Notes under the pieces: model-generated
What the model saw: only the letters and a program-made list of their open reading frames with translations
What the model was told of the DNA's origin: nothing
The model's database searches: none
Translations under genes and position numbers: made by a program
From: Pseudomonadota bacterium
GTDB taxonomy: Bacteria > Pseudomonadota > Alphaproteobacteria > Sphingomonadales > Sphingomonadaceae
Length of the DNA: 64,000 nucleotides
Direction of reading: 5' to 3'
NCBI GenBank assembly: GCA_021849075.1
Contig: JAJZTH010000002.1
Coordinates: 100,617 to 164,616, forward strand
In this document: piece after piece, positions 59,470 to 64,000 of the stretch
How the letters are laid out: the number at the start of each line of letters is the position of its first letter
How positions within the stretch are numbered: the stretch's first letter is position 1

Positions 59470-59606
59470 AATCGCGAAATGTCCGATCCATCCAATAAAA
59501 TTTCACTGATTCCGGCGTAAAGCCAGCTTGCGACCCGAAGGCTCTTAGGCCCATGGCCGATGAGACCTTTTCCTGACCCGGCGGTGAAAACCGCCGGGTC
59601 ATTTTT
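59470..59606 (+). ncRNA. Candidate small RNA ending at an orphan intrinsic terminator
   Basis: GACCCGGCGGT (59575-59585) and ACCGCCGGGTC (59590-59600) form a perfect hairpin with a GAAA loop, followed by ATTTTTTG, a textbook terminator on the plus strand. No plus-strand gene ends upstream within reach: pyrD is on the other strand and the previous plus-strand gene is at 56 kb. A second hairpin, AAGGCTC (59538-59544) with GAGACCTT (59562-59569), lies just before it. The 5' end is unknown; 59470 is a guess. Together with the tandem repeats this accounts for the 362-base gap before the AraC gene. Confidence 0.45.
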
Positions 59607-59719
59607 TGGGATCGCAGCCTGCGTCAGGCTTTCAGCGACATAAAAGTTACAGTGAATTAGCCATATTGCTTGCGCGCCCATGCCATTGGCGCATAGTGTT
59701 TTTCCTTGGGGTGAAGAAC

Positions 59720-60661
59720 ATGGGGCCGCATCTGGCAGAAACAGGCGGTGGCGCAGTCGCGCTGCCGGATGATCGCGGGCCGCTATCCTACACGGTGGCG
59801 GCGGCGCAGGGACCTGTCCGTCTCCGTTACCTTGCGCCCCCGCCGAATCTGCGCGCCTATTTCGGCTCTCTCTATCTCTTTTCCGTCTCTGCCGATCGTT
59901 TCGCAGACGCAACACGCGCCGATGTGCCGCAATTGCGCTTCATGCTGGATGGTGGTGGCGACTATCATTTTCAGGATGGCGCGGTGATGCCCACGCCCGA
60001 CATCTGCCTGCTCGGGCCGACCATGGGGGCAACCCGCTTTCAGGTCACAGGGCCGCTTCGGGTGTTGGGCATTTCCCTGCTGCCGGCGGGCTGGATGGCG
60101 CTGCATGGCGGGGACGCGAGCCTGCTGGCCGACCGGCTATGCGATCTGGCGGCGGAAAAGGGCGATGTCTATCGCGCGCTGCTGAACCGCCTGCGCGGGC
60201 TGGATGACGATGTCGACGCGATGGCCGCCCTGTGCTGGTCGGAACTGGGCAAGCTGGTCAGGCCGCTGCGTCCAGCGATCTGGGACTTGCTGGGGGCAGT
60301 CGACGCCTGGCTGATGGGGGAAGGGTCGCCGCGTATCGAATCGCTGGCGGAAACCACGGACCTGTCCCCGCGTCAGCTCGCGCGCCTCACCAATAAATAT
60401 TATGGCGCCCCGCCCAAGCTGCTGGCCCGCAAATACCGGGCGCTGCGCTGTTCGGCGCGGATCGCACTGGATGGGGACAGCTGGCAGCTATTATGTGAGG
60501 AGGCCGGTTTCTACGACCAGTCTCATTTCATCCGGGAGATCAAGCATTTCATCGGCCTGACCCCGCACCAGTTGCAGACCGAGCCGTCCGCCGTCGCGCA
60601 ACTGACCCTGCTGCGCCGTTCGCTGGGTGGGGACGTGGCCGTTCTCAACCGTTTGAGTTGA
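59720..60661 (+). CDS. AraC-family transcriptional regulator
   Basis: A 313-residue regulator. The C-terminal AraC helix-turn-helix pair runs from about 215 to 300 (RIESLAETTDLSPRQLARLT, EEAGFYDQSHFIREIKHFIG, LTPHQLQTEPSA). The N-terminal about 190 residues form a sensor of unknown ligand (FMLDGGGDYHFQDGAVMPTP, then LLGPTMGATRFQVTGPLRVL), similar to the DUF6597-type domain in this subgroup. ATG 59720 has a GGGGTGAAG site upstream. No obvious target beside it. Confidence 0.85.
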   Translation: MGPHLAETGGGAVALPDDRGPLSYTVAAAQGPVRLRYLAPPPNLRAYFGSLYLFSVSADRFADATRADVPQLRFMLDGGGDYHFQDGAVMPTPDICLLGPTMGATRFQVTGPLRVLGISLLPAGWMALHGGDASLLADRLCDLAAEKGDVYRALLNRLRGLDDDVDAMAALCWSELGKLVRPLRPAIWDLLGAVDAWLMGEGSPRIESLAETTDLSPRQLARLTNKYYGAPPKLLARKYRALRCSARIALDGDSWQLLCEEAGFYDQSHFIREIKHFIGLTPHQLQTEPSAVAQLTLLRRSLGGDVAVLNRLS

Positions 60662-60695
60662 CCGCATCCAAACAAAATTTCCTTGATTAAACGCC

Positions 60696-60739
60696 CATGT
60701 GCGACCACATGCGCCCAATCGGATGGAATCAGTCCGATT
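60696..60739. promoter_or_regulatory. Two palindromes before the suf operon
   Basis: CATGTG-CGAC-CACATG (60696-60711) and AATCGGA-N9-TCCGATT (60717-60739) lie in tandem within 85 bases of the rrf2 start. They are likely control sites for the suf operon, perhaps bound by the Rrf2 protein itself. Confidence 0.45.
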
Positions 60740-60779
60740 TGAGAATGGTTCGCAACTTGTAAAGGGCGCGTGACACGAC

Positions 60780-61190
60780 ATGAAATTGTCGAGCTTCGCT
60801 GACTATGCGGTCGTGATGATGTCCGCCGCCGCGCGCCATTGCGGCGCGGCGAAGATGAACGCGACCACGCTGAGCGCCGAAACCGGCATTCCGCTGCCCA
60901 CCGCGCAGAAGCTGGTGAGCCGCCTGTCGGCCGCCGGCCTGCTCGAATCGAGCCGGGGCACCGGCGGCGGCGTGCGCCTGTCGCGTCCGCCGGCCGCCAT
61001 CACCCTGGCCGATGTGGTGGAGGCGGTCGAAGGGCCGATCGCCATGACCGCATGCAGCGAACAGGGCGCGCATGACTGCAATCTGGAACAGGATTGCCGC
61101 ATCCGCCCGCACATGAATGTGGCGAACAATGCGATCCGTCAGGCGCTTGCGGGCGTCACGATCGCCAGCCTTACCAGAGAAATGGCATGA
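60780..61190 (+). CDS. Rrf2-family regulator of the SUF system
   Basis: A 136-residue Rrf2 regulator, the usual first gene of suf operons in sphingomonads. The winged helix is [20 protein letters not shown] and [20 protein letters not shown] with the wing [12 protein letters not shown]. Cys92, Cys100 and Cys106 match the three iron-sulfur ligands of IscR (92, 98, 104), so it should sense cluster status and repress or activate suf genes. Its TGA overlaps the sufB start (ATGA). Confidence 0.92.
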   Translation: MKLSSFADYAVVMMSAAARHCGAAKMNATTLSAETGIPLPTAQKLVSRLSAAGLLESSRGTGGGVRLSRPPAAITLADVVEAVEGPIAMTACSEQGAHDCNLEQDCRIRPHMNVANNAIRQALAGVTIASLTREMA

Positions 61191-62671
61191 CCGAACAAAC
61201 GACCACGATCCGCAATCAGGAAGCGCAGGAGGCCGCAGACCGCGCCTCCACCTACGAACATGGCTGGTCTTCGGCCATCGAACAGGATTTCGCGCCCAAG
61301 GGGCTGAACGAGGATACGGTCCGCTTCATTTCCGCCAAGAAGAAGGAGCCGCAATGGCTGCTCGACTGGCGGCTGAAGGCGTTCGCCATGTGGCAGAAGA
61401 TGGACGCGCCGGACTGGGCGAAGCTGAACGTCCCGCCGATCGACTATCAGGACGCCTATTATTACGCCGAGCCGAAGAAGAAGGTGGAGCTGGATTCGCT
61501 GGATCAGGTCGATCCCGAAATCCTGGCGACCTATCAGAAGCTGGGTATCCCCATCGCCGAGCAGGAAATGCTGGCCGGCGTGAAGGGCAGCCGCAAGGTC
61601 GCGGTCGACGCCGTGTTCGACAGCGTCAGCGTCGCCACCACCTTCCGCAAGGAGTTGGAGGAAGCGGGGGTCATCTTCCGTTCGATCAGCGAAGCGGTGC
61701 GCGAATTCCCCGATCTGGTAAAGAAGTGGCTGGGCAAGGTCGTGCCGATGCACGACAATTATTTCGCGACATTGAACTGCGCGGTCTTTTCCGACGGCAC
61801 TTTCGTCTACATTCCCAAGGGCGTGCGCTGCCCGATGGAGCTGTCCACCTATTTCCGCATCAATGCGGAAAATACCGGTCAGTTCGAACGCACGCTGATC
61901 GTCGCGGACGAGGGCGCTTATGTCTCCTATCTGGAAGGCTGCACCGCGCCGATGCGCGATGAAAATCAGCTGCACGCCGCAGTCGTGGAACTGGTCGCGC
62001 TGGACGATGCGGAGATCAAGTATAGCACCGTCCAGAACTGGTATCCCGGTGATGAGAATGGCAAGGGCGGCATCTATAATTTCGTGACCAAGCGGGCGCT
62101 GTGTCAGGGCCGCAACTCCAAGGTCAGCTGGACGCAGGTGGAAACCGGCTCCGCGATTACGTGGAAATATCCGTCCTGCGTGCTGAATGGCGAGAATAGC
62201 GTCGGCGAATTTTATTCGGTCGCGCTGACCAACAATCTGCAACAGGCCGACACCGGCACCAAGATGATCCACAATGGCAAGGGGTCGCGTTCGACCATCT
62301 TGTCCAAGGGGATCAGTGCGGGCCGGTCGAACAACACCTATCGCGGGCTGGTGCGCGTGGCGCCGGGCGCGGAAGGCGTGCGCAATTTCACCCAGTGCGA
62401 TAGCCTGCTGCTGGGCGACCAGTGCGGCGCGCATACCGTGCCCTATATCGAAGTGCGCAATCCCAGCGCCCAGATCGAGCATGAGGCGACGACGTCGAAG
62501 ATTTCCGACGATCAGCTGTTCTACGCGATGCAGCGTGGGCTGGATCAGGAAAGCGCGGTCAGCCTGATCGTGAATGGGTTCGCCAAGGAAGTGCTGCAAC
62601 AGCTGCCGATGGAGTTCGCGGTGGAAGCGCAGAAGCTGCTGGGCATTTCGCTGGAGGGATCGGTCGGTTGA
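61187..62671 (+). CDS. sufB: Fe-S cluster assembly protein SufB
   Basis: A 494-residue SufB, part of the SufBC2D scaffold on which clusters are built. [40 protein letters not shown] and the C-terminal [20 protein letters not shown] hold the conserved Cys/beta-helix core; [20 protein letters not shown] is the C-terminal signature. ATG 61187 overlaps rrf2. Its stop meets the first possible codon of the DUF559 frame. sufC follows only after two extra genes. Confidence 0.96.
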   Translation: MTEQTTTIRNQEAQEAADRASTYEHGWSSAIEQDFAPKGLNEDTVRFISAKKKEPQWLLDWRLKAFAMWQKMDAPDWAKLNVPPIDYQDAYYYAEPKKKVELDSLDQVDPEILATYQKLGIPIAEQEMLAGVKGSRKVAVDAVFDSVSVATTFRKELEEAGVIFRSISEAVREFPDLVKKWLGKVVPMHDNYFATLNCAVFSDGTFVYIPKGVRCPMELSTYFRINAENTGQFERTLIVADEGAYVSYLEGCTAPMRDENQLHAAVVELVALDDAEIKYSTVQNWYPGDENGKGGIYNFVTKRALCQGRNSKVSWTQVETGSAITWKYPSCVLNGENSVGEFYSVALTNNLQQADTGTKMIHNGKGSRSTILSKGISAGRSNNTYRGLVRVAPGAEGVRNFTQCDSLLLGDQCGAHTVPYIEVRNPSAQIEHEATTSKISDDQLFYAMQRGLDQESAVSLIVNGFAKEVLQQLPMEFAVEAQKLLGISLEGSVG

Positions 62672-63159
62672 TCGACCAGACACCTCTGGATCAGGCACGC
62701 CGCCTAAATTCCCCTCCCCTTCAGGGGAGGGGCCGGGGGTGGGGGCTATCGGCTGGGCGCCTTGACCAATTGGCGGGCTTTGCTCGCGAAATGCGTTGCG
62801 AACCGACCGAGCCGGAAAAGCGCCTGTGGGCGAGATTGTCCCGCTCCCAGATCGGTGGCCATAAATTCCGCCGCCAATCGGTGATCGGGCCTTTCATTGT
62901 CGACTTCCTCTGTCCGCAAAAGGCGCTAATCGTGGAAGTCGACGGCGATACCCATGTTGCTGGCTCCGACGCGAGCCGCGACCAGGCGCTGCAACAACAA
63001 GGCTATCAGGTCATCCGGATCGCCAATCATGAAGTGATGCAGAATATTGACGGGGTTTGTGCCGCGATCCTCGGCGCGCTTGGACAGGCGCCGCATCGTT
63101 GGGCCAGCCCCCACCCCAACCCCTCCCCTGAAGGGGAGGGGCTTAATGAGGATCAGTAA
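62668..63159 (+). CDS. DUF559 nuclease-like protein inserted in the suf operon
   Basis: A DUF559 protein of up to 163 residues, a Vsr/PD-(D/E)xK-like endonuclease family. The domain runs from about [20 protein letters not shown] through [20 protein letters not shown] and [20 protein letters not shown] to [13 protein letters not shown], with the Asp/Glu/Asp residues of the nuclease core. The first about 28 and last about 20 residues are only the translated GC-rich repeats ([23 protein letters not shown]). The start is uncertain: TTG 62668 overlaps sufB, ATG 62791 would cut the first helix. Activity is unproven in this family. Confidence 0.85.
   Translation: MIDQTPLDQARRLNSPPLQGRGRGWGLSAGRLDQLAGFAREMRCEPTEPEKRLWARLSRSQIGGHKFRRQSVIGPFIVDFLCPQKALIVEVDGDTHVAGSDASRDQALQQQGYQVIRIANHEVMQNIDGVCAAILGALGQAPHRWASPHPNPSPEGEGLNEDQ
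62711..63144. mobile_element. DUF559 cassette flanked by GC-rich inverted repeats
   Basis: Left end 62711-62747 (CCCCTCCCCTTCAGGGGAGG, then CCGGGGGTGGGGGCT) and right end 63106-63144 are near-perfect inverted copies of about 36 bp around the DUF559 domain. The same arms form the gene-less element at 55797-55900. There is no transposase and I see no clear target-site duplication. Confidence 0.6.
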
Positions 63160-63616
63160 ATTGAGCGACGAAGACGATATCCAGGATGCCCTCGCCGATT
63201 TCGCGGAAGATGTCGGCAATGGTCAGGCATGGACCGCCGCGATTCGCATCCTGACCGAGGATTATGAGCTGGAGGAAGGCGAGTTGCAGGCCCGCGCCGT
63301 CAAGGATTTCGGCGATCTCGACGCCTATGAGGCGGAAAGCCGCGCCGCGCTGGAGAAGGGCGACGTCGCCTTCACCGAGAAGCTGCGCACCGACAAGGCG
63401 TTCCACAAGGCGAAGGCGCCCAATCTGGCCCGCATGGGTCCGGTCAGCGAATTCGTCGTCGCGCTGCTGGAAAAGGGTGCGCCGGAGCCGGATGCCGACT
63501 GGTGGCCCTATATGCCGATCAAGCGCCATATCGACACGCTGTTCCCTGCGCCGGGCGATGTGCGCGACATGGCTTTCTGGACCGCGCGGACGCTGCAGCG
63601 CGCGCATAAGGGTTAA
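63146..63616 (+). CDS. Hypothetical protein between sufB and sufC
   Basis: A 156-residue, highly charged soluble protein with no signal peptide. ALADFAEDVGNGQAWTAAIR, DEDDIQDALADF, and later KAKAPNLARMGPVSEFVVAL and DTLFPAPGDVRDMAFWTART suggest an all-helical fold. I do not recognise it. The ATG lies one base after the right repeat of the DUF559 cassette, and that repeat's GGGGAGGGG is the only ribosome site, so the original 5' end may have been altered. sufC starts 6 bases after its stop. Confidence 0.6.
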   Translation: MRISKLSDEDDIQDALADFAEDVGNGQAWTAAIRILTEDYELEEGELQARAVKDFGDLDAYEAESRAALEKGDVAFTEKLRTDKAFHKAKAPNLARMGPVSEFVVALLEKGAPEPDADWWPYMPIKRHIDTLFPAPGDVRDMAFWTARTLQRAHKG

Positions 63617-63622
63617 ACTGAC

Positions 63623-64000
63623 ATGCTGACGATCGACACTCTCACCAACGAAATCGACGGCAAGGCGATCCTGAAGGGCCTGTCGCTTCAGATCAACGCG
63701 GGCGAAATCCACGCGATCATGGGGCCGAACGGCGCGGGTAAGTCGACGCTGGCCTACACATTGGGCGGCCGCCCGAATTACGAAGTGACCGGCGGCAGCG
63801 CGACCTTCGAAGGGGCCGACCTGTTCGATATGGAGCCGCATGAGCGGGCTGCGGCCGGCCTGTTTCTGGGCTTCCAGTACCCGGTCGAAATTCCCGGCGT
63901 GTCCAACCTGCAGTTTCTGCGCGAAAGCCTGAACAGCCAGCGCCGCGCGCGCGGCGAGAAGGAACTGAACGGCGGCGAGTTCATCCGTCTGGCCAAGGAA
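63623..64000 (+). CDS. sufC: Fe-S cluster assembly ATPase SufC, N-terminal part
   Basis: The first 126 residues of the SufC ATPase, cut by the window edge. MLTIDTLTNEIDGKAILKGL is the usual start, Walker A is IMGPNGAGKSTLAYTLGG, and FLGFQYPVEIPGVSNLQFLR is the SufC-specific Q-loop region. It powers the SufBCD scaffold. Starts 6 bases after the hypothetical gene. Confidence 0.96.
   Translation, partial: MLTIDTLTNEIDGKAILKGLSLQINAGEIHAIMGPNGAGKSTLAYTLGGRPNYEVTGGSATFEGADLFDMEPHERAAAGLFLGFQYPVEIPGVSNLQFLRESLNSQRRARGEKELNGGEFIRLAKE

Noticed and set aside
1-64000. tRNA, rRNA, CRISPR, prophage, integrase or complete insertion sequence
   Set aside because: I looked for tRNA T-loop sequences, regular spaced repeats, transposase motifs and phage genes in the gaps and found none that hold up. 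The inverted repeats carry no transposase.

Overview
The window looks like chromosomal DNA of a GC-rich alphaproteobacterium of the Sphingomonadaceae (Sphingobium/Sphingomonas type). The signs are a class I lysyl-tRNA synthetase, an rpmF-plsX-fabH-ihfA-merR block, a tonB-exbB-exbD-exbD operon, an rrf2-sufB-sufC cluster, a bacteriophytochrome with an HWE kinase, class I polyhydroxyalkanoate (PHA) genes and intergenic repeats of sphingomonad style. The genus call is inference. I saw no rRNA, tRNA, CRISPR array, prophage or complete insertion sequence. Both edges cut genes: nrdB at the left and sufC at the right.

Layout. 1-5.8 kb: nrdB end, a DUF4160/DUF2442 pair whose first gene is broken, a glycine-zipper protein, a nuclease, a truncated haemoglobin, RidA, an ArsC-like protein and a periplasmic glycerophosphodiesterase. 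5.9-10.8 kb: Rrf2 regulator, metallo-hydrolase, MAPEG protein, then rpmF-plsX-fabH-ihfA-merR. 11-19.6 kb: GNAT, SixA-like phosphatase, DinG-like helicase, PilZ, lysS, two RcnB-like exported proteins and a prolyl-hydroxylase-like oxygenase. 19.8-26.6 kb: haem oxygenase plus bacteriophytochrome, a LigB-type dioxygenase, a lone 2Fe-2S subunit, DUF2721 and alaC. 26.7-30 kb: phaC, phasin and clpS. 30.8-37.2 kb: glpD-glpK, a MASE1-PAS-GGDEF cyclase, MerC and, on the other strand, glpX. 37.3-43.4 kb: hom, exported proteins, the TonB energy-transduction operon and a second PilZ. 43.4-50.4 kb: ABC exporter, a methyltransferase fused to an anti-sigma-like domain, TetR and a TonB-dependent receptor. 50.5-59.4 kb: MFS transporter, prfC, epimerase, sufE, ggt and pyrD. 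59.5-64 kb: AraC, then rrf2-sufB-DUF559-hypothetical-sufC.

How the parts connect. Several genes serve glycerol and phospholipid metabolism (glycerophosphodiesterase, glpD, glpK, glpX, plsX, fabH). Iron-sulfur assembly is split between sufE at 55 kb and the regulated suf operon at 61-64 kb. TonB-ExbB-ExbD would energise outer-membrane receptors such as the one at 48 kb. BphO makes the biliverdin that BphP binds. PhaC and the phasin form the PHA granule pair, with a TGCA-rich double palindrome before the phasin.

Most unusual points: a DUF559 nuclease-like gene enclosed by inverted GC-rich repeats and sitting inside the suf operon, with a short gene-less copy of the same repeat pair at 55.8 kb; a methyltransferase/transmembrane/anti-sigma-like fusion at 45.3-46.6 kb; a 37-nt sequence conserved at two unrelated loci; a phasin with four copies of a nonapeptide that differ only at synonymous sites; and an orphan intrinsic terminator that suggests a small RNA at 59.5 kb.
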